This document shows, in pieces, positions 38,674-50,200 of a stretch of DNA of 64,000 nucleotides. The stretch's first letter is position 1. The number at the start of each line of letters is the position of its first letter. Under the pieces are notes generated by a model. That model was not told the DNA's origin. It made no database searches and saw nothing but the letters and a program-made list of their open reading frames with translations. The stretch spans positions 124,001 to 188,000 of the forward strand of contig NW_027476276.1 of the NCBI RefSeq assembly GCF_051020955.1, written 5' to 3'. A program made the position numbers and the translations under genes. The DNA is from Megalopta genalis (taxonomy: Eukaryota > Arthropoda > Insecta > Hymenoptera > Halictidae).

Positions 38674-40014
38674 TGTGGGCCTTGGTTTCTCGTCGGTTGC
38701 TGCCTTGTCTTGAAGTGATGTGGGGATGGGCGGATCGTGTGTTGAGCTTGGTGGAGTGACAGTTCGTTCACGTGTTGAATGTTCTTGTCGGTGTAGGAGA
38801 GTGTGGTGTCGTTGTTGGCATATTCGGCAATGAAACTTCGATCGACATACACTGGACGTGTGTCCGTTACCCAGGCAGTTTTGACATAGTGCGGCCTCAG
38901 CAACGGCCTTCATTCGCTCATTGACGGACAATACATTAAACGCTTCGCAGTTCCCGATTCTGTGGCTCCCTTCACAGATTGAGCATTGGAATGTGTTTGT
39001 GGTGACGTAAGTTTGAACGCGCGGAAATCCCCGGTTAGGTATTCGTGAGTTCTCTGATGACAATGTTTGGCGTCCGGTCGAAACACGTATCCCGGGCGCG
39101 GATGCAACCCTGTCAAAAGCTGCAGGTGAGCAATTTGCTCGTTTCTGGAGGAACTCGATCAGATGCTCGTACGAAGGCATTTTTTTATCGGGTAGTGTAA
39201 GTTCCCATTGCCAGATGGTATCGGGATTCAGTTTCGCGAGAACAATTGAAATTAGGAGAGTGTTCCAGGATGTCACGGGTTCTCCGAGATTCTGCAACGC
39301 CCGCAGATGTTGCTTCAAACAGTCTAATAAATCTCCCAGTGCTTGCGGTGTGTCTTTCGCTAGTTTCGGAATCTCCTGAATAGCGTTGCAATGTCGCAGT
39401 AAGACTAGTCGCGGGCAGTCAAATTTCTCTTTCAATATCGCGATCGCGTCAAGATAATTAGCATCTGTGGTGTTGTGAGATTGAATGCATGCCGCGGCTT
39501 TGCCGGTAAGGGTCGAACGCAGGTATTGTAATTTCTGAACCGGAGAAAGACTCTCATTGCGATCAATCATTGAAGTGAACAGATCGTAAAATGACGCCCA
39601 CCTTTCAATAGAACCATCGAACGTGGGTAGCCGCATTTCAGGTAACTTTATCGCTATCGGACCCGATATGGTAGGAGCAGGTGAATTAGTGACTTGGTCA
39701 CGTGGAACATCTTGCGGTTGAATTGCTTCACGCATTCGTTTTGCTCTGCCATGTGTTGCAAAATATTTTGCTTGAATTTCAAACTTGCGGTCGTCTTCGG
39801 ATTCAGGATATTCGAGGTCTTCTAGGAGGAACTCGTAATCCTTCCATGCCTTCTCTACTGAGTTTGTATAAAAGTCGAGGACGTGTTTTTCTAGATTACC
39901 GGTTTGTTCGCTATTGTCAAGGAATTTAGTGATCTCCGCGAGTTGTTTGATTATTTGATTGCGTCTGCGTCGTAGAGTGCTGGATTGAGTACCGTCGGGC
40001 TTCTGAATGGACAT
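38671..40014 (-). CDS. gag: BEL/Pao Gag protein
   Basis: This 447-residue structural protein should form the particle that packages element RNA. The N-terminal third is charged and probably helical (about 10-100). It is followed by the Gag core typical of BEL/Pao elements, starting around LPEMRLPTFDGSIERWASF (124-142) and running to about 300. The C-terminal part has three Cys/His clusters: C344, C347, H351, C356; then C377, C380, H385, C390; then C396, C399 with H403, H404 and H408. The last 35 residues are Pro/Ser/Thr-rich and resemble a linker to protease. The start at 40014 is the first Met in this frame after the primer-binding site and has A at position -3. The frame ends in TGA and is in phase with pol. 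Shorter open frames on either strand inside this span lack these features. Confidence 0.93.
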   Translation of the reverse strand: MSIQKPDGTQSSTLRRRRNQIIKQLAEITKFLDNSEQTGNLEKHVLDFYTNSVEKAWKDYEFLLEDLEYPESEDDRKFEIQAKYFATHGRAKRMREAIQPQDVPRDQVTNSPAPTISGPIAIKLPEMRLPTFDGSIERWASFYDLFTSMIDRNESLSPVQKLQYLRSTLTGKAAACIQSHNTTDANYLDAIAILKEKFDCPRLVLLRHCNAIQEIPKLAKDTPQALGDLLDCLKQHLRALQNLGEPVTSWNTLLISIVLAKLNPDTIWQWELTLPDKKMPSYEHLIEFLQKRANCSPAAFDRVASAPGIRVSTGRQTLSSENSRIPNRGFPRVQTYVTTNTFQCSICEGSHRIGNCEAFNVLSVNERMKAVAEAALCQNCLGNGHTSSVCRSKFHCRICQQRHHTLLHRQEHSTRERTVTPPSSTHDPPIPTSLQDKAATDEKPRPT

Positions 40015-40219
40015 GATGGTAATGGGAGCGCGACACGGGAATCAGTGATACTCTAAACAAGCCTACCTTTACGGAGTGAGGACGCCAGGAAGGTTGAACT
40101 CCGGTGATGTCACGAAGTCCTGTCGTCTTGAAAAGAGATGCTCGGGTGGACGTCCGTTGTGGTGGCACTGATTCAACCGGGATGCTGTGTTTGATGTGTT
40201 TGTTGTAGGAACGCTCACA
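40015..40219 (-). other. Leader between primer-binding site and gag
   Basis: About 205 untranslated bases lie between the primer-binding site and the gag ATG. This is where LTR elements usually carry packaging signals, but no specific motif can be recognised. A 136-codon minus-strand frame crossing here (39926-40336) continues into the LTR and overlaps gag in another frame, so I regard it as a shadow. Confidence 0.6.
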
Positions 40220-40236
40220 TCCGGCTCGAAGGACCA
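40220..40236 (-). other. Primer-binding site, tRNA-Tyr type
   Basis: On the element strand, one base after the LTR CA, the sequence TGGTCCTTCGAGCCGGA is complementary to a tRNA 3' end reading TCCGGCTCGAAGGACCA. Animal tRNA-Tyr genes end in GGCTCGAAGGA before the added CCA and begin CCTTCGA, so tRNA-Tyr is the best candidate. The identification comes from remembered tRNA sequence and has not been checked against the host genome. Confidence 0.8.
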
Positions 40237-40237
40237 A

Positions 40238-40873
40238 TGTTTTTCGCGCACCGACACTGCGACCGTTGTTCGGTCTACGGGGGTTGTAAATTCCCGATTC
40301 TAATTGACAATGTGGTTCGCGATGCTCTGTGCCCACTTAAAGTAACAGAGCTGGTAATGATTGTTGATGACTATGTTTTTCTGCGTTTTTCTGTCCGCGC
40401 CCCGACTGGTCGCGTTATTTTATATCGGTCACCCCCGTTTGAGATCCCTGAAGGAACCTCCACCTCCACGCCGGGACGCACTGATTGGTTTTTCTCGAAG
40501 ATTGCGATTTTCCAATCAGTGTCCTCTAAGCTTTTCGTCACCACCCTCTCGTATCGTCCTACACGAGCCTTGTCTAGGAGAGAGGGGTGTTGCGTAGTTG
40601 CGTGGTCGGGAGGTCCCCTGGGGCCTGAGATATCGTCGCCGCGACGGTTGGGACTAAACTTTCTCAAGACCCGTTAAATTCTCAAATTTACGACGGGGTT
40701 GTTTTTTCGGACCTTTCGTGCCTACGATGCGTCGCGGTCATTAAAGAGACGGAAGACCGTGCACCGATGTTCTGCAGAAGGAAAAAAAGGTTTCCGTCTC
40801 TTTGTGATCCTCGCTGGTCCACGCCATAAACTTTCGCGAAAGCGGCGTACGGGAGGTCCTACAGAACGGAACA
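40238..40873 (-). repeat. 5' LTR (right copy)
   Basis: This 636-base LTR begins TG and ends CA on the plus strand, matching 33934-34569 with about 14 substitutions. On the element strand it holds the promoter. It is followed on the outer side by the second CAGCT target copy at 40874-40878. Confidence 0.95.
40415..40424 (-). promoter_or_regulatory. Putative TATA box of the retrotransposon
   Basis: The element strand reads TATAAAATAA about 450 bases into the 5' LTR, within a GC-rich neighbourhood. The same sequence is kept in the 3' LTR at 34111-34120. Transcription would be expected to start about 30 bases downstream, near 40385. I see no canonical AATAAA between the box and the LTR end, so the polyadenylation signal is unclear. 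Confidence 0.55.
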
Positions 40874-40878
40874 CAGCT
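40874..40878. repeat. Target site duplication, right copy
   Basis: CAGCT follows the right LTR and continues directly into satellite sequence TCAAATCC, matching the left copy at 33929-33933. Confidence 0.85.
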
Positions 40879-42130
40879 TCAAATCCGTGCGAAACAAATG
40901 ATTTACCTTCAAATACTTGCGGTATCAATGAAACAGCTTTAAATGCAGGCGAAACAAACGAGTTAGTTTCAAATCCAAGAGAAACACATGATTTAGCTTC
41001 AAAACGATGCGAAACACATTGTTTAGCTTCATATTCTTGCCAAACAAATGGGTTATCTTCAAATACTTGTGATATTCATGATTTAACTTCGACTGCATGC
41101 GAAACAAACGAGTTAACTTCAAATCCATGCGAAACACATGATTTAGCTTCAAATCAATGCGGAACACATGATTTGGCTGCAAATCAAAGCGAAGTAGAAG
41201 GTTTAACTTCAAATCCATGCGAAACAAATGTTTTACCTTCAAATACTTGCGGTATAAATGAAACAGTTTGAAATGCATGCGAAACAAACGAGTTAGCTTC
41301 AAATCCATGCGAAACGCATGATTTATATTCAAATCAATGCGTAGTAGAAGGCTTACCTTCAAATCCATGTGAATCAAATGGTTTAGCTTCAAATACTTGT
41401 GATATACATGATTTCGCTTCAACTGCATGCGAAACAAATGAGGTAACATCAAATCCAAGCGAAACACATGATTTAGCTTCAAAACTTAGCGAAGTAGAAC
41501 GCTTAGCTTCAAATCCATGCGAATCAAATGGTTTAGCTTCAAATACTTGTGATATACATGATGTAGCTTCAACTGCAGGCGAAACAAACGAGTTAGCTTC
41601 AAATCCATGCGGAACAAATGATTTAGCTTCAAACACTTACGATATAAGTGATATAGATTCAACTGCTGGCGAAACAAACAGGATAGCTTCAAATCCAGCG
41701 AAGTAAATGATTTTACTTCAAGTACTTGCGATTCAAGCGATATAGCTTCAATGTGCAGGCGAAACACACCAGTTAGCTTCAGTTCTATGCGAAACACATG
41801 ATTTAGTTTAAAATTCATGCGAAACACATGGATTAGCTTCAAATTCGCGCGAAACAAATGATTTAGTTTCAAATCAATGTGAAGTAGAAAGCGTAGTTTC
41901 AAATCCATGCGACTCAAGTGATTTAGCTTCAAATAGTTGCGATATAATTGATATAGCTTCAAATGCAGGCGAAACAAACGAGTTAGCTTCAAATCTGTGC
42001 GAAACACATGATTTATCTTCAAATTCATGCGAAACACATGGTTTAGCTTCATATTCTTGTGATAAACATAATATATCTTCAAATGCAGGCGAAACAAACG
42101 AGTTGCCTTCAAATCCAAGCTAAACACCTG
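40874..42130. repeat. Diverged satellite block right of the retrotransposon
   Basis: Degenerate 30-base monomers continue in the register interrupted at 33933. The stretch 40966-41208 matches 33691-33933, on the other side of the element. Without the element and one target copy, the two lie 330 bases apart, that is 11 monomers. Small register shifts occur near 41693 and 41751. No gene seen. Confidence 0.9.
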
Positions 42131-42231
42131 ATTTACCTTCAAATTAATGCAAAGTAGAAGGCTTATCTTCAAAGCCATGCGACACAAATGATTTAGCTTC
42201 AAATACTTGCGATATAATTGATATAGCTTCA

Positions 42232-44223
42232 AATGCAGGCGAAACAAACGAGTTAGCTTCAAATCTGTGCGAAACACATGATTTAGCTTCAAATTCATGC
42301 GAAACACATGGTTTAGCTTCATATTCTTGCGAAACAAATGGTTTAGATTCAGATACTTGTGATAAACATAATTTAGCTTCAAATGCAGGCGAAACAAACG
42401 AGTTAGTTTCACATCCATGCGAAACACATGATTTAGCTTCAAATCCATGCGAAACACATGATTTAGTTTCAAATCAATGCGAAGTAGTCGACATAGCTAC
42501 ATATCCATGCGGAACAAATGATTTAGCTTCACATACTAGCGATATAAATGATATAGCCTCAAATGCAGGCGAAACAAACGAGTTAGCTTCAAATCCAGGC
42601 GAAACACATGGTTTAGTTTCATATTCTTCCGAAACAAATGGTTTAGCTTCATATACTTGCGATATAAATGATATAGCTTCAAATGCAGGCGAAACAGACG
42701 AGTTAGCTTCAAATCCCAGCGAAACACATGGTTTAGTTTCAAATCAATGCGAAGTAGAAGGCTTAGCTTCACATACATGAGAAACAAATGATTTAGCTTC
42801 AGATAATTGCGACATAATTGATAAAGCTTCAAATGCAGGCGAAACAAACGAGTTAGATTCAAATCCAAGCAAAACAGATGATATAGTTTCAAATCAATGC
42901 GAAGTAGAAGGCTTAGCTTCAAATCCGTGCGACACAAATGATTTAGATTCAAATACTTGCGATAGAAGTGATATAGCTTCAATGCAGGCGAAACAAACGA
43001 TTTAGCATCTAAGCCATGCGACACAAATGATTTAGCTTCAAATACTTGCGATATAATTGATAATTGATACAGCATCAAATGCAGGCGAAACAAACGAGTT
43101 AGCTTCAAATCCAAGCGAAACACATGATTTAGTGTCAAATCAATGCGAAGTAGAAGCCTTAGTTTCAACTCCATGCGAAACAAATGATTTAGCTTCACAG
43201 ACTTGCGATATAAATGATATTGCTTCAAATGCAGGCGAAACAAACGAGTTAGCTTCAAATCTGTGCGAAACACATGATTTAGCTTCAAATTCATGCGAAA
43301 CACATGGTTTAGCTTCATATTCTTGCGAAACAAATGGTTTAGATTCAGATACTTGTGATAAACATAATTTAGCTTCAAATGCTGGCGAAACAAACGAGTT
43401 AGTTTCACATCCATGCGAAACACATGATTTAGCTTCAAATCCATGCGAAACACATGATTTAGTTTCAAATCAATGCGAAGTAGTCGACATAGCTACATAT
43501 CCATGCGGAACAAATGATTTAGCTTCACATACTAGCGATATAAATGATATAGCCTCAAATGCAGGCGAAACAAACGAGTTAGCTTCAAATCCAGGCGAAA
43601 CACATGGTTTAGTTTCATATTCTTCCGAAACAAATGGTTTAGCTTCATATACTTGCGATATAAATGATATAGCTTCAAATGCAGGCGAAACAGACGAGTT
43701 AGCTTCAAATCCCAGCGAAACACATGGTTTAGTTTCAAATCAATGCGAAGTAGAAGGCTTAGCTTCACATACATGAGAAACAAATGATTTAGCTTCAGAT
43801 AATTGCGACATAATTGATAAAGCTTCAAATGCAGGCGAAACAAACGAGTTAGATTCAAATCCAAGCAAAACAGATGATATAGTTTCAAATCAATGCGAAG
43901 TAGAAGGCTTAGCTTCAAATCCGTGCGACACAAATGATTTAGATTCAAATACTTGCGATAGAAGTGATATAGCTTCAATGCAGGCGAAACAAACGATTTA
44001 GCATCTAAGCCATGCGACACAAATGATTTAGCTTCAAATACTTGCGATATAATTGATAATTGATACAGCATCAAATGCAGGCGAAACAAACGAGTTAGCT
44101 TCAAATCCAAGCGAAACACATGATTTAGTGTCAAATCAATGCGAAGTAGAAGCCTTAGTTTCAACTCCATGCGAAACAAATGATTTAGCTTCACAGACTT
44201 GCGATATAAATGATATTGCTTCA
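42232..44223. repeat. Tandem duplication, two copies of 996 bases
   Basis: Copy one is about 42232-43227 and copy two about 43228-44223. The length is 33 monomers plus a seven-base insertion (ATTGATA near 43055 and 44051) minus the one-base deletion near 42980 and 43976. The open minus-strand frames in the two copies are almost identical, and very few differences are visible. Confidence 0.85.
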
Positions 44224-47200
44224 AATAAGGGCGAAACAAACGAGTTAGCTTCAAATCTGTGCGAAACACATGATTTAACTTCAAATTCATGCGAAACACA
44301 TGGTTTAGCTACATATTCTTGCGAAACAAATGGTTTAGCTTCATATATTTGCGATATAAATGATATAGCTTCAAATGCATGCGAAACAAACGAGTTAGCT
44401 TCAAATCCAAGCGAAACACATGATTTAGTTCCAAATCAATGCGAAGTAGAAGGCTTAGCTTCAAATCCATGCGACACAAATGTTTTAGCTTCAAATACTT
44501 GCGATAGAAGTGATATAGCTTCAATGCAGGCGAAAGAAACGAGTTAGCTTCAAAGCCATGCAACACAAATGATTTAGCTTCATATACTTGCGATATAAAT
44601 GATATAGCTTCAAATGCAGGCGAAACAAACGAGTTAGCTTCAAATCCAAGCGAAACACATGGTTTAGTTTCAAATCAATGCGAAGTAGGAGGCATATCCT
44701 CAAAGCCATGCGACACAAATGATTTAGCTTCAAATACTTGCGATACAATTGATATAGCTTCAAATGCATGCGAAACAAACGAGTTAGCTTCAAATCCAAG
44801 CGAAACACATGATTTAGTACCAAATCAATGCGAAGTAGAAGGTTTAGCTTCAAATCCAAGCGAAACACATGATATTCCTTCAAATTAATGCGAAGTAGAA
44901 GGCTTATTCTCAAAGCCATGCGAGACAAATGATTTAGCTTCAAATACTTGCGATATAATTGATATAGCATCAAATGCAGGCGAAATAAACGAGTTAGCTT
45001 CAAATCTATGCGAAACACATGATTTAGCTTCAAATCAATGCAAAGTAGAAAGCTTATCTTCAATGCCATGCGACACAAATGATTTAGCTTCAAATACTTG
45101 CGATATAATTGATATAGCTTCAAATGCAGGCGAAACAAACGAGTTAGCTTCAAATCTGTGCGAAACACATGATTTAGCTTCAAATTCATGCGAAACACAT
45201 GGTTTAGCTTCATATTCTTGCGAAATAAAAGGTTTAGATTCAGATACTTGTGATAAACATGATTTAGCTTCAAATGCAGGCGAAACAAACGAATTAGTTT
45301 CAAATCCACGCGAAACACATGATTTACCTTCAAATCCATGCGAAACACATGTTTGAGTTACAAATCAATGCGAAGTAGTAGGCATAGCTTCATATCCATG
45401 CGAAACAAATGATTTAGTTTCACATACTTGCGATATAAATGATATAGCTTCAAATGCAGGCGAAACAAACGAGTTAGCTTCAAATCCAAGCGAAACACAT
45501 GATTTACCTTCAAATTAATGCGAAGTAGAAGGCTTATCCTCAAAGCCATGCGACACAAATGATTCAGATTCAAATACTTGCAATATAATTGATATAGCTT
45601 CAAATGCAGGCGAAACAAACGAGGTGGCTTCAAATCCAAGCGAAACACATGATTTAGTTCCAAATCAATGAGAAGTAGGAGGCTTATTCTCAAAGCCATG
45701 CGACACAAATGATTTAGCTTCAAATACTTGCGATATAATTGATATAGCATCAAATGCAGGCGAAACAAACGAGTTAGCTTCAAATCTGTGCGAAACACAT
45801 GATTTAGCTTCAAATCAATGCGAAGTAGGAGGCTTTGCTTCAAAGCCATGCGACACAAATGGTTTAGCTTCAAATACTTGCGATACAATTGATATAGCTT
45901 CAAATGCATGCGAAACAAACGAGTTAGCTTCAAATCCAAGCGAAACACATGATTGAGCTTCAAATCAATGCGAAGTAGGAGGCTTTGCTTCAAAGCCATG
46001 CGACACAAATGGTTTAGCTTCAAATACTTGCGATACAATTGATATAGCTTCAAATGCATGCGAAACAAACGAGTTAGATTCAAATCCAAGCAAAACAGAT
46101 GATTTAGTTTCAAATCAATGCGAAGTAGAAGGCTTAGCTTCAAATCCATGCGACACAAATGATTTAGCTTCAAATACTTGCGATATAACTGATATAGCTT
46201 CAAATGCAGGCGAAATAAACGAGTTAGCTTCAAATCTGTGCGAAACACATGATTTAGCTTCAAATCCATGCGAACCACATGATTTAGTTTCAAATCAATG
46301 TGAAGTAGAAGGCTTAGCTTCAAATCCATGCGAAACACATGATTTAGTTTCAAATCAATGCGAAGCAGAAGGCTTAGCTTCAAATCCATGCGAAACAAAT
46401 GATTTAGTTTCACATACTTGCGATATAAATGATATAGCTTCAAATGCAGGCGAAACAAACGAGTTAGCTTCAAATCCAAGCGAAACACATGATTTACCTT
46501 CAAATTAATGCGAAGTAGAAGGCTTATCCTCAAAGCCATGCGACACAAATGATTCAGATTCAAATACTTGCAATATAATTGATATAGCTTCAAATGCAGG
46601 CGAAACAAACGAGGTAGCTTCAAATCCAAGCGAAACACATGATTTAGTTCCAAATCAATGCGAAGTAGGAGGCTTATCCTCAAAGCCATGCGACACAAAT
46701 GATTTAACTTCAAATACTTGCGATATAACTGATATAGCTTCAAATGCAGGCGAAATAAACGAGTTAGCTTCAAATCTGTGCGAAACACATGATTTAGCTT
46801 CAAATCAATGCGAAGCAGAAGTCTGAGCTTCAAATCCATGCGAAACAAATGATTTAGTTTCACATACTTGCGATATAAATGATATAGCTTCAAATGCAGG
46901 CGAAACAAACGAGTTAGCTTCAAATCCAAGCGAAACACATGGTTTAGTTTCAAATCAATGCGAAGTAGGAGGCTTATCCTCAAAGCCATGCGACACAAAT
47001 GATTTAGCTTCAAATACTTGCGATAGAAGTGATATAGCTTCAATGCAGGCGAAAGAAACGAGTTAGCTTCAAAGCCATGCAACACAAATGATTTAGCTTC
47101 ATATACTTGCGATATAAATGATATAGCTTCAAATGCAGGCTAAACAAACGAGTTAGCTTCAAATCCAAGCGAAACACATGGTTTAGTTTCAAATCAATGC

Positions 47201-50200
47201 GAAGTAGGAGGCTTATCCTCAAAGCCATGCGACACAAATGATTTAGCTTCAAATACTTGCGATATAACTGATATAGCTTCAAATGCAGGCGAAATAAACG
47301 AGTTAGCTTCAAATCTGTGCGAAACACATGATTTAGCTTCAAATCCATGCGAACCACATGATTTAGTTTCAAATCAATGTGAAGTAGAAGGCTTAGCTTC
47401 AAATCCATGCGAAACACATGATTTAGTTTCAAATCAATGCGAAGCAGAAGGCTTAGCTTCAAATCCATGCGAAACAAATGATTTAGTTTCACATACTTGC
47501 GATATAAATGATATAGCTTCAAATGCAGGCGAAACAAACGAGTTAGCTTCAAATCCAAGCGAAGCACGTGATTTACCTTCAAATTAATGCGAAGTAGAAG
47601 GCTTATCCTCAAAGCAATGCGACACAAATGATTTAGCTTCAAATACTTGCGATACAATTGATATAGCTTCAAATGCATGCGAAACAAACGAGTTAGCTTC
47701 AAATCCAAGCGAAACACATGATTTAGTACCAAATCAATGCGAAGTAGAAGGTTTAGCTTCAAATCCAAGCGAAACACATGATATTCCTTCAAATTAATGC
47801 GAAGTAGAAGGCTTATTCTCAAAGCCATGCGACACAAATGATTTAGCTTCAAATACTTGCGATATAATTGATATAGCATCAAATGCATGCGAATCAAACG
47901 AGTTAGCTTCAAATCTGTGCGAAACACATGATTTAGCTTCAAATCAATGCAAAGTAGAAGGCTTATCTTCAATGCCATGGGACACAAATGATTTAGCTTC
48001 AAATACTTGCGATATAATTGATATAGCTTCAAATGCAGGCGAAACAAACGAGTTAGCTTCAAATCCAAGCGAAACACATGATTTAGAACCAAATCAATGC
48101 GAAGTAGAAGGTTTAGCTTCAAATCCATGCGACACAAATGATTTAGCTTCAAATACTTGCGATAGAAGTGATATAGCTTCAATGCAGGCGAAACAAACGA
48201 GTTAGCTTCAAAGCCATGCGACACAAATGATTTAGCTACAAATACTTGCGATACAATTGATATAGCTTCAAATGCATGCGAAACAAACGAGTTAGCTTCA
48301 AATCCAAGCGAAACACATGATTTAGTACCAAATCAATGCGAAGTAGAAGGTTTAGCTTCAAATCTGTGCGAAACACATGATTTAGCTTCAAATCAATGCG
48401 AAGCAGAAGTCTGAGCTTCAAATCCATGCGAAACAAATGATTTAGTTTCACATACTTGCGATATAAATGATATAGCTTCAAATGCAGGCGAAACAAACGA
48501 GTTAGCTTCAAATCCAAGCGAAGCACGTGATTTACCTTCAAATTAATGCGAAGTAGAAGGCTTATCCACAAAGCCATGCGACACAAATGATTTAGCTTCA
48601 AATACTTGCGATACAATTGATATAGCTTCAAATGCATGCGGAACAAACGAGTTAGCTTCAAATCCAAGCGAAACACATGATTTAGTTCCAAATCAATGCG
48701 AAGTAGAAGGCTTAGCTTCAAATCCATGCGACACAAATGATTTAGCTTCAAATACTTGCGATAGAAGTGATATAGCTTCAATGCAGGCGAAACAAACGAG
48801 TTAGCTTCAAAGCCATGCAATACAAATGATTTAGCTTCATATACTAGCGATATAAATGATATAGCTTCAAATGCAGGCGATACAAACGAGTTAGCTTCAA
48901 ATCCAAGCGAAACACATGGTTTAGTTTCAAATCAATGCGAAGTAGGAGGCTTATCCTCAAAGCCATGCGACACAAATGATTTAGCTACAAATACTTGCGA
49001 TACAATTGATATAGCTTCAAATGCATGCGAAACAAACGAGTTAGCTTCAAATCCAAGCGAAACACATGATTTAGTTCCAAATCAATGCGAAGTAGAAGGC
49101 TTAGCTTCAAATCCAAGCGAAACACATGATTTACCTTCAAATTAATGCAAAGTGGAAGTCTTATGCTCAAAGCCATGCGACACAAATGATTTAGCTTCAA
49201 ATACTTGCGATATAATTGATATAGCTTCAAATGCAGGCGAAACAAACGAGTTAGCTTCAAATCTGTGCGAAATACATGATTTAGCTTCAAATTCATGCGA
49301 AACACATGGTTTAGCATCATATTCTTGCGAAACAAATGGTTTAGATTCAGATAATTGTGATAAACATGATTTAGCTTCAAATGCAGGCGAAACAAACGAG
49401 TTACCTTCATATCCAAGCGAAGCACGTGATTTACCTTCAAATTAATGCAAAGTAGAAGGCTTATCCTCAAAGCAATGCGACACAAATGATTTAGCTACAA
49501 ATACTTGCGATACAATTGATATAGCTTCAAATACATGCGAAACAAACGAGTTAGCTTCAAATCCAAGCGAAACACATGATTTAGTACCAAATCAATGCGA
49601 AGTAGAAGGTTTAGCTTCAAATCCATGCGACACAAATGATTTAGCTTCAAATACATGCGATAGAAGTGATATAGCTTCAATGCAGGCGAAACAAACGAGT
49701 TAGCTTCAAAGCCATGCAACACAAATGATTTAGCTTCATATACTTGCGATATAAATGATATAGCTTCAAATGCAGGCGAAATAAACGAGTTAGCTTCAAA
49801 TCTGTGCGAAACACATGATTTAGTTCCAAATCAATGCGAAGTAGAAGGCTTAGCTTCAAATCCAAGCGAAACACATGATTTTCCTTCAAATTAATGCGAA
49901 GTAGAAGGCTTATTCTCAAAGCCATGCGACACAAATGATTTAGCTTCAAATACTTGCGATATAATTGATATAGCATCAAATGCAGGCGAAACAAACGAGT
50001 TAGCTTCAAATCTGTGCGAAACACATGATTTAGCTTCAAATCAATGCGAAGTAGGAGGCTTTGCTTCAAAGCCATGCGACACAAATGGTTTAGCTTCAAA
50101 TACTGGCGATACAATTGATATAGCTTCAAATGCATGCGAAACAAACGAGTTAGCTTCAAATCCAAGCGAAACACATGATTTAGCTTCAAATCAATGCGAA

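Larger units (their letters stand above)
33934..40873 (-). mobile_element. Full-length BEL/Pao LTR retrotransposon
   Basis: A 6940-base element lies on the minus strand, so its 5' LTR is the right-hand copy. Going 5' to 3' along the element: LTR (40873-40238), one-base spacer, tRNA-Tyr-type primer-binding site, about 200-base leader, gag (40014-38671), an in-frame TGA, pol (38670-34720), polypurine tract (34582-34570) and LTR (34569-33934). The BEL/Pao assignment rests on the domain order protease, reverse transcriptase with YVDD, RNase H, integrase and a conserved C-terminal region, plus a Gag with three Cys/His knuckles. No env-like frame exists, since only about 135 bases separate the pol stop from the polypurine tract. 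Both genes are unbroken apart from the TGA. The element is GC-richer than the surrounding satellite. Confidence 0.96.

Noticed and set aside
38622..38903. Out-of-frame minus-strand 93-codon frame over the gag-pol junction, a possible frameshift route
   Set aside because: Gag and pol are in the same frame, so no frameshift is needed, and this frame has no conserved motif.
43057..43776. Plus-strand 239-codon frame of Cys-headed decapeptides
   Set aside because: The same frame is ended by TAA in a large share of consensus units elsewhere, and those stops have been propagated by homogenisation. No promoter or splice context is visible.
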